Of a DNA stretch of 60,000 nucleotides, positions 49,201 through 56,510 are shown in pieces. Every line of letters begins with the position of its first letter. The first letter of the stretch is position 1. Under the pieces are notes generated by a model. The model did no database searches. It saw only the letters and a program-made list of their open reading frames with translations, and was not told where the DNA came from. The stretch covers positions 18,088,288 to 18,148,287 of the forward strand of contig NC_092676.1 in assembly GCF_964355755.1 (NCBI RefSeq), given 5' to 3'. The stretch is from Antedon mediterranea. Lineage: Eukaryota; Echinodermata; Crinoidea; Comatulida; Antedonidae. Position numbers and translations under genes: made by a program.

Positions 49201-51574
49201 GAACTGTGTTCTGTTTCTATAAACCTGTTGCAAAGTACTAGACATCTATTAGAGGCCTAAATACTTTGAACTGTGTTCTGTTTCTATAAACCTGTTGCAA
49301 AGTACTAGACATCAATTAGAGGCTAAAATACTTTGAACTGTGTTCTGTTTCTATAAACCTGTTGCAAAGTACTAGACATCAATTAGAGGCTAAAATACTT
49401 TGAACTGTGTTCTGTTTCTATAAACCTATTGCAAAGTACTAGACATCTATTAGAGACTAAAATACTTTGAACTGTGTTCTGTTTCTATAAACCTGTTGCA
49501 AAGTACTAGACATCAATTAGAGGCTAAAATACTTTGAACTGTGTTCTGTTTCTATAAACCTATTGCAAAGTACTAGACATCAATTAGAGGCCTAAATACT
49601 TTGAACTGTGTTCTGTTTCTATAAACCTATTGCAAAGTACTAGACATCTATTAGAGGCTAAAATACTTTGAACTGTGTTCTGTTTCTATAAACCTGTTGT
49701 AAAGTACTAGACATCTATTAGAGGCTAAAATACTTTGAACTGTGTTCTGTTTCTATAAACCAAAGTGATTAAAGCACTTGACACAACCAACAATCAAGCA
49801 CACAAAATTCACTAAATATTAAACTATTTCAAAAGATTGATTGTAAAATTTACTTTTTTTAAATTTAATTTATGAATGTTAGTACTAGGAGTGTCAAGAA
49901 TCATTAACATTGTATACTTACATGCGTTCTAAAGGCTTATACTTATTCATCTTAATGATCAATGCTGCTATGTCACTCCATGGCACTGTTTTCTTCACAC
50001 ACTTGATGTCAAAATAATTGTATTCATCTCTTCCATAACATATGCAATCAATTGGACATTCTGAGGTTAAAATACAAATGTTAGATAAATATTTAAAAAA
50101 AATAGAACTTTACATAAGCATAGGGATGGTATTGTCCTGATTATGATAGATACGCCCTCCACAAGATGTGTATTTCATCTTTCTGGTTTTGTACTTTCTT
50201 CTTTCTAATTTTTTTATATATTATATATTGTTTGAATTGATGGAAGCCAAAGTGAACCATGTTATATATCAAGTAACACAAGTAGACACTTAAGATATTA
50301 GATGGAGAAATGTCAATTGAGATGTTAATAACATTCTTGCATTAACAATGCTATTTTTATCTAAAAGACATTCTGATCACCTGATTGGCCATAGAAACAG
50401 AAATTTAGCACAAAAAAAAAACCGAACAATTTTGAAGTGAAATCGTCATACAGTAGATAATCAGACACAATACAACAGAAAAAAAATCATTTGAATATAT
50501 CATTACATTTTAAATACATATTTTTTATTTTTGCTATGTTTTATTTATTCAGTTGAACATTCCGTGGATACCTTATACTGTATGCCAGTATAAAGGAAGT
50601 GTAGGTCAAAATGAAGTATAGGTTGGAGACAGCATTAAACGACTTTTAGATAGCAGTTAGGGATTTAGAAGTAAATATCAGTCATTAAATTGTATTAAAA
50701 GTTAGTAATAGAACCATGAAAGAAACTAGTCATTAAATACCAGCATTAAGCAAGTATAAGGTTCATTAAACTTACTGATTTCACAATGAAAACCAACATA
50801 TTTATCAGGACAAACACATGTATCATTTGACATGTGACATGTACCTCCATTCTGACATGGATTGCTGTTACACATAGTATCATCAGTTCCTAACAAAATA
50901 AAACAAACTGTTAAAGTGAGAATTACACACACTATCTTTGATTATATTATTTCTATTCACCACAGCCTATACTCCATGTACAGTAAAAGAGGCAATCTCA
51001 TTTTAATACTTAAATAGAAAGTAACTATGTTGAATACTCGGAATGAAAAGAAAATTATGAAGAAACCCAAAAAAGCTTAACTAAACTACTTGATTTGTAA
51101 AGGTAATCATTTAAAAAAAGGAAATTGTACAATTCATTTCCAAATAACAAAATAAAATGCTATACAAAATAATAAATATATTTGATTGGAGACTAAAGTT
51201 TTAAGGGGATTCACCAATTAGAAATCTTTTTACCATTTATTTACGGTAGTCCAGTACAAATTCTGCATTTACTACAAAGACATAAAAAGTAATGACTACA
51301 TAATAGACATGCATGTTATTTCTTAGTTATGGGACCTACAGATAATATGGTCAAACAAAACCTGCTAACCACTAACTTTGAAAATTAGGTTTTTCCCTAA
51401 ATCTGTATAATACCATCTTTCAGTTTAAATGTTAAAACGTTAAAAAAACTTGTTCTTAAACAGTGAATCAATCCTACTGCTGCTACACAATCAAAATAAA
51501 TGAATCATACCATTTGTGGAACAACTACACAATTTGAATCCAACAAAAATTATAATGCACTGCAAGGTAAACAT
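24236..51574 (-). CDS. Copy B: EGF-LRR-7TM receptor, relaxin-receptor-like (type C LGR-like), complete 16-exon model
   Basis: I assembled this gene from splice sites. Exons in transcript order: 51511-51574, 50776-50889, 49922-50060, 39803-39874, 36161-36232, 31742-31813, 30462-30533, 29466-29537, 28712-28783, 27855-27926, 27350-27421, 26993-27064, 26546-26617, 26141-26215, 25707-25778, 24236-25220. The total is 2169 nt, or 722 codons plus TAA, and every junction keeps frame. Approximate protein order: signal peptide 1-20, EGF 24-59, LRR N-cap 60-105, twelve LRRs 106-394, Cys hinge 395-430, seven helices 431-715. The 7TM and hinge resemble the RXFP/LGR type C family, whose members bind peptide hormones with their LRRs and signal through G proteins. 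Known vertebrate RXFP1/2 start with an LDLa module; here an EGF module stands in its place and no LDLa exon is needed by phase. Ligand unknown. An extra or skipped LRR exon is possible. Confidence 0.85.
25265..25350. repeat. Short tandem repeat in the intron before the 7TM exon
   Basis: Three to four copies of AAAGTGTAAATAGCTAATTT with small spacers, about 23-27 bp per unit. Confidence 0.7.
25707..25778 (-). CDS. Copy B exon 15: last LRR before the hinge
   Basis: A 72-bp, phase 2-2 exon: NLTYNNLKDYEEKTFKEL then VNLTE. It has a CTACAG acceptor and a GTAAGT donor. The next exon starts with the cysteine hinge, as in LGR receptors where the last LRR abuts the hinge. Confidence 0.8.
26141..26215 (-). 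CDS. Copy B exon 14: diverged LRR (75 bp)
   Basis: A 75-bp, phase 2-2 exon: QLQNNSITNIEDGAFSPF then ASSLLI. It fits an extracellular LRR (LxLxxNxIxxI) with one extra residue. It shares no close similarity with the array units, so it predates the array expansion. Acceptor AACAG and donor GTAAGT. Confidence 0.75.
26546..26617 (-). CDS. Copy B exon 13: LRR array unit
   Basis: A 72-bp, phase 2-2 exon: [18 protein letters not shown] then NNLQR. Splice sites intact. Confidence 0.85.
26993..27064 (-). CDS. Copy B exon 12: diverged LRR array unit
   Basis: A 72-bp, phase 2-2 exon: [18 protein letters not shown] then NNLQI. The acceptor is TTTCAG, not CTGCAG. It is older than the other units, to judge from extra changes (E, R, D, R) outside the variable positions. 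Confidence 0.8.
27350..27421 (-). CDS. Copy B exon 11: LRR array unit
   Basis: A 72-bp, phase 2-2 exon: [18 protein letters not shown] then NNLQV. Splice sites intact. Spacing to the next exon is only 505 bp because this unit lacks the LINE fragment. Confidence 0.85.
27855..27926 (-). CDS. Copy B exon 10: LRR array unit
   Basis: A 72-bp, phase 2-2 exon: [18 protein letters not shown] then NNLQI. Splice sites intact. Confidence 0.85.
28300..28612 (-). mobile_element. Intronic LINE 3' fragment (copy B, exon 9 unit)
   Basis: Array-type LINE tail on the minus strand with the conserved CTTGACATGGTGTGGACACC text. The open frame seen on the plus strand here is a shadow and not a gene. Confidence 0.6.
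28712..28783 (-). CDS. Copy B exon 9: LRR array unit
   Basis: A 72-bp, phase 2-2 exon: [18 protein letters not shown] then NNLQR. The Q to K change after the conserved Asn is unique among the units. Confidence 0.85.
29050..29366 (-). mobile_element. Intronic LINE 3' fragment (copy B, exon 8 unit)
   Basis: Same fragment, position and orientation as in the neighbouring unit, about 755 bp away. Confidence 0.6.
29466..29537 (-). CDS. Copy B exon 8: LRR array unit
   Basis: A 72-bp, phase 2-2 exon: [18 protein letters not shown] then NNLQV. Splice sites intact. Confidence 0.85.
29605..29820 (-). mobile_element. Intronic LINE 3' fragment (copy B, exon 7 unit)
   Basis: Shortened array copy: it starts directly after exon 8's flank, so the usual spacer text is deleted. 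The MITE at 29903 lies just beyond it. Confidence 0.6.
29903..30441. mobile_element. Tc1/pogo-type MITE with TA target duplication
   Basis: Ends CAGTAGAACCT and AGGTTCTACTG are perfect inverted repeats, flanked by TA on both sides (29901-29902, 30442-30443). The target text GCAA-TA-TGTACAAAAC is uninterrupted in the other LRR units, which act as empty sites and fix the boundaries. The inside has inverted CGTACGTAAAA motifs at both ends and no transposase frame. It lies about 20 bp outside the exon 7 donor. Confidence 0.92.
30462..30533 (-). CDS. Copy B exon 7: LRR array unit
   Basis: A 72-bp, phase 2-2 exon: [18 protein letters not shown] then NNLQG. A Tc1/pogo-type MITE sits about 20 bp beyond the splice donor, so the donor itself is kept. 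Confidence 0.85.
30750..31630. pseudogene. Penelope-like retroelement RT fragment with 5' inversion
   Basis: Two pieces of one RT lie head to head. The left piece, minus strand (30748-31045), encodes MVSFDVVSLFTNIPL and GVSMGSPLAPVLGNLFM. The right piece, plus strand (31060-31560), starts again at PVLANLFM and continues with FYRRYVDDIF (catalytic YVDD) and LPFLDIILNNN. About 28 nt, with one mismatch, are repeated at the outer left edge and at the start of the right piece. The SLFTNIP, MGSPLAP and RYVDD text fits Penelope-like RTs. Both pieces carry frameshifts or stops, so it is dead. Confidence 0.85.
31742..31813 (-). CDS. Copy B exon 6: LRR array unit
   Basis: A 72-bp, phase 2-2 exon: [18 protein letters not shown] then NNLLV. 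Variable positions are G, S, D at the start and V at the end; the centre matches all other units. Acceptor CTCTGCAG-type and donor GTAAGT are intact. Confidence 0.85.
32080..32360 (-). mobile_element. Intronic LINE 3' fragment fused to a dead LRR exon
   Basis: Array-type LINE tail with the variant text (TTTTAGGTCGTGTCTTGAC) otherwise seen in copy A units at 1140 and 2010. Its left end is joined by deletion to the LRR exon remnant at 32359. The sharing of this variant between genes suggests exchange between the arrays. Confidence 0.6.
32359..32375 (-). pseudogene. Remnant of a deleted LRR array exon
   Basis: The text ATTTGGTTGTCCCACA on the plus strand is the first-third segment of an LRR unit like exon 8. 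It is fused on the left to a LINE fragment and has lost the acceptor (CTGCA) on the right. The intron text that follows (AACATGAACCATATT) still matches exon 8's flank. This unit lost most of its exon by deletion. Confidence 0.7.
32706..36113. mobile_element. Non-autonomous Helitron in copy B LRR array
   Basis: Begins TCTATATATAAATTTACG and ends with a 10-bp-stem hairpin (GATGGTACGC ... GCGTGCCATC, 36080-36110) directly before CTAG. It is flanked by A on the left (32705) and T on the right (36114), the canonical Helitron insertion between A and T. The flanks join into the usual intron text of an array unit (ATTAATGAAT ... AATACAATAAGT). There is no Rep/helicase frame. The centre contains a recent tandem duplication (33727-35060). 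Confidence 0.8.
33727..35065. repeat. Recent 878-bp tandem duplication inside the Helitron
   Basis: The text GAGGAGGCTTCGCATTTTCC recurs at 33727 and 34605, 878 bp apart, and the sequence between is almost identical (a few single-base changes, such as TTCCGAAAATG against TTCGGAAAATG). A related but shorter third copy begins near 32965. A 77-codon minus frame is identical in both copies, but it reflects the recent duplication and has no recognised domain. Confidence 0.92.
36161..36232 (-). CDS. Copy B exon 5: LRR
   Basis: A 72-bp, phase 2-2 exon: [18 protein letters not shown] then INVQS. It has consensus CTGCAG-type acceptor and GTAAGT donor. It belongs with the copy A exon at 6510-6586, not with the array exons (shared [11 protein letters not shown]). 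The adjoining array side is separated by the Helitron at 32706-36113. Confidence 0.85.
36233..38940. other. Copy B intron paralogous to 6590-9700
   Basis: Intron text aligned with copy A. Includes GACCAGTGGTTGATGAGATA at 37960, matching 8850 in copy A. No exon recognised. Confidence 0.55.
37262..37345 (+). repeat. tRNA-like segment with good A and B boxes
   Basis: TAGTCGAGTGG (37284-37294) fits the pol III A box and GGTTCGAATCC (37328-37338) is a perfect B box. The anticodon arm does not pair well, so this is more likely a tRNA-derived SINE head or tRNA pseudogene than a functional tRNA. In copy A only the B-box half survives. Confidence 0.5.
38961..39490. mobile_element. Tc1/mariner-type MITE, TA target sites
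   Basis: Left end CTGTAAAGCCCAAAATGTTT and right end GAACATTTTGGGCTATACAG are inverted repeats, flanked by TA on both sides. Near both ends the text GCG(A)CCTTTTATTTTCGC repeats. It is absent from the copy A intron. No transposase frame. Confidence 0.8.
39535..39745. repeat. Dispersed repeat, copy 1 of 3
   Basis: Text such as CAGTTAAATTTAACCAAAAA, TTTTTTGCTTTAAATT and TTGGATATTCAACAAAAA recurs at 46070-46270 and 58925-59140 with substitutions. Its family is unknown. Confidence 0.6.
39803..39874 (-). CDS. Copy B exon 4: first LRR
   Basis: A 72-bp exon, phase 2-2, encoding [18 protein letters not shown] followed by SSLQGM. Acceptor ATAG and donor GTAAGT are present. It is more diverged from the LRR consensus than the array exons and lies 10 kb from the LRRNT exon because of transposon insertions and minisatellites in the intron. 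Confidence 0.75.
40499..43721. mobile_element. DNA transposon with CAGGGCTGCAAATTA ends and TGATT duplication
   Basis: Left CAGGGCTGCAAATTAA and right TTAATTTGCAGCCCTG are perfect terminal inverted repeats, flanked by TGATT at 40494-40498 and 43722-43726. The ends resemble hAT-like elements, but hATs usually make 8-bp duplications. No transposase recognised; frames inside (40552-40845, 42301-42710) show no domain. A second element is nested at 42368-43401. A G-run (about 43328-43344) and GC-rich patches lie inside. Confidence 0.8.
42368..43401. mobile_element. Nested transposon with CAGGCCCGTAGCCAGG ends, TCTTG duplication
   Basis: Left CAGGCCCGTAGCCAGG and right CCTGGCTACGGCCCTG are inverted repeats with one mismatch, flanked by TCTTG on both sides (42363-42367, 43402-43406). 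It lies inside the element at 40499-43721, so it inserted later. Poly-C/poly-G stretches (GAACCCCCC) occur just inside both ends. Confidence 0.8.
43924..44127 (+). other. Open segment conserved in both receptor introns, unrecognised
   Basis: A 67-codon plus-strand frame with [20 protein letters not shown]. The copy A intron has the same text at 10600-10700 ([19 protein letters not shown]) but a 2-bp indel near its start shifts the frame. It is flanked by AAATTGCAG on the left and TTAG|GTAGAA on the right, like an exon. It may be a fossil exon or a transposon scrap. I do not recognise it. Confidence 0.35.
44331..45733. repeat. 67-bp minisatellite, array 1 in copy B intron (about 21 copies)
   Basis: Units repeat every 67 bp (TTGTAAAGTACTAGACATCT, then TTGAACTGTGTTCTGTTTCT). 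Variants at GGCCTAAATA/GGCTAAAATA alternate over part of the array, hinting at a two-unit amplification step. Interrupted on the right by the element at 45734-48214. Confidence 0.95.
45734..48214. mobile_element. Transposon inserted into the 67-bp minisatellite
   Basis: Left end CATGAGGTGTTCCTTCCCTT and right end AAGGGAAGGAACACGGCATG are inverted repeats with two mismatches, extending through TACCA/TGGTA. The minisatellite text TTTCTAT|AAACC is split by it; at most a one-base T is duplicated. No transposase domain recognised; frames inside are short. It contains a 15-bp tandem repeat (46410-46484), a direct duplication of about 58 bp (46723-46780 and 46812-46870), and a copy of the dispersed repeat (46070-46270). 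Confidence 0.75.
46410..46484. repeat. 15-bp CpG-rich tandem repeat
   Basis: Three units of GACGATTCGTCCCGA are followed by two of the related GACGTTTCGGCCCGA. It gives a DSSRD-type peptide repeat in one frame; with five units and no other coding signs I treat it as non-coding. Confidence 0.85.
48215..49760. repeat. 67-bp minisatellite, array 2 in copy B intron (about 23 copies)
   Basis: Same unit as at 44331-45733. Variants ACATCTATTAG and ACATCAATTAG, and GAGGCTAAAA/GAGACTAAAA/GAGGCCTAAA, recur in short runs. The right border (CTATAAACCAAAGTGATTAA) equals the copy A border. Confidence 0.95.
49922..50060 (-). CDS. Copy B exon 3: LRR N-terminal cysteine cap
   Basis: A 139-bp exon, phase 1 to phase 2. 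It begins CPIDCIC and has a fourth Cys 16 residues later (FDIKCVKKTVPW), the LRRNT pattern Cx3CxCxnC that caps extracellular LRR domains. It is 9 bp shorter than the copy A exon, an in-frame difference in the loop before the fourth Cys. Confidence 0.85.
50061..50775. other. Copy B intron between EGF and LRRNT
   Basis: Intron paralogous to 11470-11966. No extra exon seen; phases on both sides already match (phase 1). Confidence 0.6.
50776..50889 (-). CDS. Copy B exon 2: EGF-like domain
   Basis: A 114-bp exon, phase 1-1, between a TTAG acceptor and a GTAAGT donor. It encodes a full six-cysteine EGF module: C-x4-C-x5-C-x6-C-x-C-x8-C, with the CQNGGTC core and the C-terminal [12 protein letters not shown]. 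It differs from the copy A exon at one residue (F for L). EGF modules in LGR-type receptors are unusual; this one sits directly between the signal peptide and the LRR cap. Confidence 0.9.
51511..51574 (-). CDS. Copy B exon 1: signal peptide
   Basis: The ATG at 51574 opens a hydrophobic leader, [19 protein letters not shown], a typical secretion signal. The exon ends at G|GTATGA in phase 1 (64 nt), which matches the phase-1 start of the EGF exon. The same exon, with the same leader, occurs in copy A at 12836-12899. A 21-bp minisatellite lies just upstream of the ATG. Confidence 0.8.
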
Positions 51575-51589
51575 TTTATCAAAATCCTA

Positions 51590-51840
51590 TAAAACTCGTA
51601 ATAGAAATCTTGTAGAAAACGTAATAGAAATCCTGTACAACTCGTAATAAAAATCCCACACAAATCGTAATAGAAATCCCGTACAAATCTTAATAGAAAT
51701 CCTCTACAAATCTTAATAGAAATCTCACAAAAATCGTAATAGAAATCCCGCACAAATCGTAATAGAAATCCCACACAAATCGTAATAGAAATCCTGCACA
51801 AATCGTAATAGAAATCCCACACAAATCGTAATATAACCTT
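51590..51840. repeat. 21-bp minisatellite upstream of copy B ATG
   Basis: About 12 imperfect copies of the unit also seen at 12905-13065 (ACAAATCGTAATAGAAATCC). It begins some 20 bp upstream of the start codon and is longer than in copy A. Confidence 0.9.
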
Positions 51841-51849
51841 TAATTCAAT

Positions 51850-53650
51850 GATTTGGTTTAATGCGAGATACATTATTGGAAAAGATACTTCATCAATTTT
51901 TAATAGTAAACTTTTTAAAAATTTAAGTAAATCACGACACCAGACCATTTGTCCTTAATAAACAGGATATGATGATCTTGGTGGATGTCAGAATATCTTC
52001 ATCAATATGGTATTTGTTTATTAATTCATTTTAACATTTCCTCCATTTGTGTAACAACAAAACTATAGGTTTAAAAAAAAAGACATTTTAAAGTTGAACA
52101 AAATAATAATTTATCTTTAAAATCAAATACTGTTAAATACTACAGTAGTTGTGTATTTATAAGTCCAGACGCATGCCTCGCAAAATCAAGAAGAAATTCA
52201 CTACAAGTGACCAAGATATTGTTGCCCTCTCAATTTTTTTAATATGGCAGCCAAAATGATAAAAAATCGAATAGAGACTGTATGAGACTTGTATTGCACA
52301 ACTGATGCGAACCATTGTTAAAAAGGTTTTTTTAGGTTTTACTTATTTTCCCATCGGGACTGACCATTTTTAAGTTGCCCTAACAAAGAAAAGAAACAAG
52401 GAGTTATCCGCCAAGGTGCTGATAACTATAAAAAAATATAAATTTACATTCATACATACAAGAAACATTAGAAATTTATTTGTCTTGATTATGGTTGGTC
52501 CTGTTTCTGCTACAAAAATATAACAGTTAATAACCGTGTGAATAAATGAACCCAAATTTGGCAGCAGAATATTAAATGGCAGCGTGAAAATAATGGTTAA
52601 AAACAACAACAACTGCAACAAAAAATAACGGTTATTTGATTGACAGCCGTAGTATCTCAATTGTTTGACCACCTGGTTGCATTGTAATTGGGTAAAAAAA
52701 TGCTTTTAAATAAACGGTTTATTCAAAAGAAAGAAACAGGCCCCAAGTGTATTAGTGGAAGCAAAGCGAACCATGTTATTTATCAGTTAACATAACACTG
52801 AAGATATTATAAAATAGAGAATTGTCAATTGAGATTCTTGCATTAATAATATTTTTGGTTGCCCTGGGACTGAAGGTAACGGATTCTGCGAGCTTAAAGA
52901 GGATCAGATCCAATCTGTCTGTTACCCTCAGTGGCATATTGGTAATTTTTGTGGTGCAGTGCGAGATTCTAAAACTTGGCCAAATGTGCTTGTTGGTATT
53001 ATTTTCTATTTTTCTACAGGTTCTGGATTCAAACTTTGTTTTTGATTCAAAGCTTTTTATTTAAATACTCCTGATGTATTGATGCAACAAATTTCAAATG
53101 TGTTTGTCAATATATTCTGTGTATTTAAACCAAATAAGATAGTCAATCAGACTGCTGGTAATAAAACTGAAACTGACAAAAACGCAACAAACATCAATCA
53201 TATTGATGTGATCATAACACATTTTTCAACTTGGAAAAAATGAAATGTCAGAGTGCTATAATAATACATCAAGCCATAGAGGACGCTATGAAAAACCTAA
53301 ATATATTGTCATCTATAATTGTAAACATAGGTAGTCAGGCGTGCCAAAGGAATCCTTTCACTTAAATATTAAACGCATGAATCGATAAACACGGACCGAT
53401 ATGTAGTATGTTTTCTATTCAATTATAATAATATCTAGAGCAGTATTATAAATTATAATTATTATTATTTATCGGGAGGAATTGCATTTTAACGGGAGAT
53501 GACCTAAAATATCGGGAGACTCGGACCGTCATTTTAGGGAGTTAGGTGGTAGTCTGAAAATAGAAATAAATAGACAAATTTTTCATTTTCTATGGAACAA
53601 AACTTTACGATTATTATTCCTAAATGGTTCAACCCTCTCCTTCCTGGCTA
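51850..53650. other. Copy B upstream flank
   Basis: Matches 13070-13890 in copy A in several blocks (for example CAGGATATGATGATCTTGGT). Copy B has extra segments at 52270-53060 that copy A lacks. No host gene recognised. Confidence 0.55.
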
Positions 53651-53658
53651 TAGTATTA

Positions 53659-53905
53659 GGGACTTTACGAAACATGACGGGAAGCCACAGGATGGTGCTC
53701 ATGACTAATTTATGCAAGAGCTTTAACAAAGTTGGCGGAGCGAGACAGGGGAGGATGAGAGATACTGTCGGTCGTCGTGACGTCTTTGCGCACGAGTGTG
53801 TAACTAATAAAAGGCTATGTTGACTGTATGATTTTACGCTATAGTATAGCGAACACAGGATAATCGTCGTCCTCCCCTTTTTAACTGTCATGTTTCGAAA
53901 GTCCC
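53659..53905. mobile_element. Short DNA transposon, GGGACTTT ends, TATTA duplication
   Basis: Left GGGACTTTACGAAACATGAC and right GTCATGTTTCGAAAGTCCC are inverted repeats (one indel), flanked by TATTA on both sides. The paralogous site in copy A (CTATTACTGTAGTCCCC near 13890) has no insertion, so the element arrived after the duplication. Only 247 bp long, no transposase. A 102-codon minus frame covers it but crosses both ends. Confidence 0.85.
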
Positions 53906-53949
53906 TATTATTATTAGTCCCCAGTAAAAGGAATTGTAAACCGAGCCTT

Positions 53950-54330
53950 CACAAACCGTAGGCCTACCAGACTAGGCCTAACTAGGTCAAAAATTGCTAT
54001 TAGTATTAAAATAGACATTATTGGGCCTACCTAGCTAGGCCATAAAATGTAACCAATTTCAAACGTCTAAATAAAGGCATGGCTCACTGTTTTGCCTAGG
54101 CCTGTGATTCTAGCTTATGCCTAATTAGGCCTAGCCTAGTCAGGTACTGTAGGGCCTGAGAGAGGCCTTCTACTACGGCCTACTAGCTAGGCATTATATA
54201 GGCCTATTCTATAGGCCTAATACTTAGCCTAGCTGCGTAGCATCTACCAGCAGAGACTCTATTTAGGCTAGGGCCTAACCCTACTAAAAGCACAGGCCTA
54301 GGCAAAAAGTGGAGAGCCTATGCCTTTAAA
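53950..54330. repeat. TAGGCCTA-rich cluster (copy B flank)
   Basis: Counterpart of 14290-14640: many AGGCCT words within about 380 bp, in the same position relative to the gene start. Confidence 0.7.
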
Positions 54331-55080
54331 CTGGAGTACGGTACCTGAACTTACAACAAGAAAACTTAAAAGGAGATTGACTATAGGCCTACTTAAATAA
54401 TTCTGAAAGGTTTTAAAGATATGAATTGTAACACGTGTTACTGTTAGTCATCATTTTCAAATAATTGTAATATCGCCCTCAACTTTTAATGTGTCGTAAA
54501 CTTTTTAAATGAATGCATGATGACTGAATGTGGTAGAAAAAGACACATTTTAAATGATTACAATAAAAATTAAGTAGGTCAAAAAAATGGCCGCATGTTT
54601 GTGGCGTCAGGCTATATTTACTTTTAGCAGGCTCTGGTTAATTTATTAATAATAACTAGCCTTGTGTACTGTCTATTAATAGCAAATAATTATCAACAGG
54701 TGTGATTTTGATTATTATTTCAGATCCCAAAATGTTCGACTCCATTGTGTTTTAATTTTACATGTTTTAAGTGCATCCACTGATAGTAATGACAAAAGCA
54801 GATACGTAATGGAAGACGAGATCGAATGAAGTATTGCTTTATCCTTCTATTGGTGATCGATACATGTCATGTCATGACATACAGTACACCACGTGTTGAA
54901 TCATAAAACACGAAGGAAGAATCGACGAATCAGTTTTCAGCTTATAGCTGATTGGTCCGCCCAAAGATAGTAACTTTATCGATTGGCGGTGAACAACAGG
55001 CTTGTTATGTCTACAACCTATCCATCTGACTGCATAATTATTATTTTATCCACAAAATTGCAATTTTCTCAATTAATAGT
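54331..55080. other. End of the duplicated flank and spacer
   Basis: Similarity to copy A runs to about 54860 (ATGACAAAAGCAGATACGTA against 15160). Beyond that, nothing recognised. Confidence 0.45.
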
Positions 55081-55640
55081 CGCAACACTTTGAACGTCCT
55101 ACTTACGCCTTCATCTTCCTTCTTTGGCTTCTCGGATTGATTTCCAAACTATTATCTTTGTTGTCAAATGTTTATACACTATTATTGATCTCGATGTTTC
55201 TTCTTTTTTTTCTCCTATTTCTCGTCACAAATTTGATCTTCTATTCAGGCCACCCTTTGCTCAAACTGTCTGTTTTTAATCTTCACTCTTTCCTAGATTC
55301 TGTAAACTTTGGAATGGTCTTCCCTCTGAATTAAGTGAGCTTGCTCTCCTTGGCAGGTTTCGAGAATTCGAGACTACTGTAGTCTTTGCCAACACTTTTT
55401 TCTTTTGATTTTACCTGGTCCCTGCTGTTTTTTTTTTTACATAATGTCTTTGATTTTTATTAATTTATTTTTTCTCGTCATTTATTTTATATTTATATTA
55501 TATTTTATTTATGTTAAAGGAAAGTCAGTGGTTGGGTTCGCTTGTGACAATCCTGGCTTTTTGTTCCATTATATATTTTTATGTTTTCTGTTGTAACTGT
55601 TATGAGCCGATATTGAATAAATCCAATAAAATAAAAAAAA
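55080..55640 (+). mobile_element. 3' end of a CR1-like non-LTR retrotransposon
   Basis: One frame gives SRFCKLWNGLPSEL, the W-N-x-LP motif near the C terminus of CR1-group polyproteins, followed by a T-rich 3' UTR, AATAAATCCAATAAAATA and an A-run at 55630. Frameshifts split the coding part, so it is a dead fragment. Confidence 0.6.
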
Positions 55641-55944
55641 ACCTTTCCGGCGTCACCTAGGCAATTCACTTGACATGTTTTTAAAAACGTTTAAATTATC
55701 CATAAAAACCCTTATAGTGGGGTTCTTTAGCTCTATAAAAATTTGGTCGATTCAAATTCAAATGTCTGATTCTTCAATACTCGTAAACCATACATCTTAG
55801 AAACACGAAAATAATGGCAAATGAAGTACTACTTTTTATTCATGTTTAGATAGAAACTTATGCACTTAACTCAATACTAATAGGAGTTATTTAAAAAGAT
55901 CTGGACCTATTGTGCGAACCTTCAAAATGGAAAAAGATGCACTA

Positions 55945-56510
55945 ATATGTTGACTGTGTTGACCTTTAGAGTATACGTTATTACCCAGGTAGTCCGGTCC
56001 CTAAGGGGAAATGATGTTACCATAGTGGATACAAGTGTGCCCTTTGGCATGTTGATAGAACATGATATGGAGATACCAAAACAAAGTTACTTAAACAGCC
56101 ATATCTCCGCAACGGGTTTGACAATTGAAGTGATATTGGTGTCAAATAGATCAGAGGGTACATATTTATATTCGCTCTAATAGAACTTTTTTTTTAAAAA
56201 CGACCGGAAATGTAATTTCTCAACGTTTTGACCTTTGACCTCGGCTTACTATATCTCAATAACTACTGGTCAATTTGTTTCAAATGGTTAAGAGCATACA
56301 TATTTATATATACTCTAATTAAACATGTTCTTCCAAATTCACAGGAAATGTCATTTACTGACCTTTGACCTTTAATGTTTAAATATGTCTGTATCTCTGT
56401 AACCAAATGTCATAAAAAGTTCAATTTCGTGTCAAATTGTTCAGAATGTAAACATTTATATTAGCTCTAATAGAAGATGTTATCATATTTTTTACTGGAA
56501 ATGCCAGTTT
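55945..56510 (+). repeat. Degenerate tandem repeat, about 130-bp period
   Basis: Three to four diverged units share TTGACCTTTGACCT, ATATCTCnnTAACnnnTGGTCAA and ACATATTTATATnnnCTCTAAT. Similar text lies in reverse orientation at 59640-60000. Confidence 0.65.

Noticed and set aside
51550-51948. 132-codon minus-strand open frame with repeating DFYYDLC/GFLLRFV
   Set aside because: It is the translation of the 21-bp minisatellite in a different frame from the signal peptide exon. It starts in the copy B flank and has no domain.
52370-52672. 100-codon minus hydrophobic frame that could be a membrane protein
   Set aside because: AT-rich composition alone gives such frames here. No conserved motif and no match in the copy A flank.
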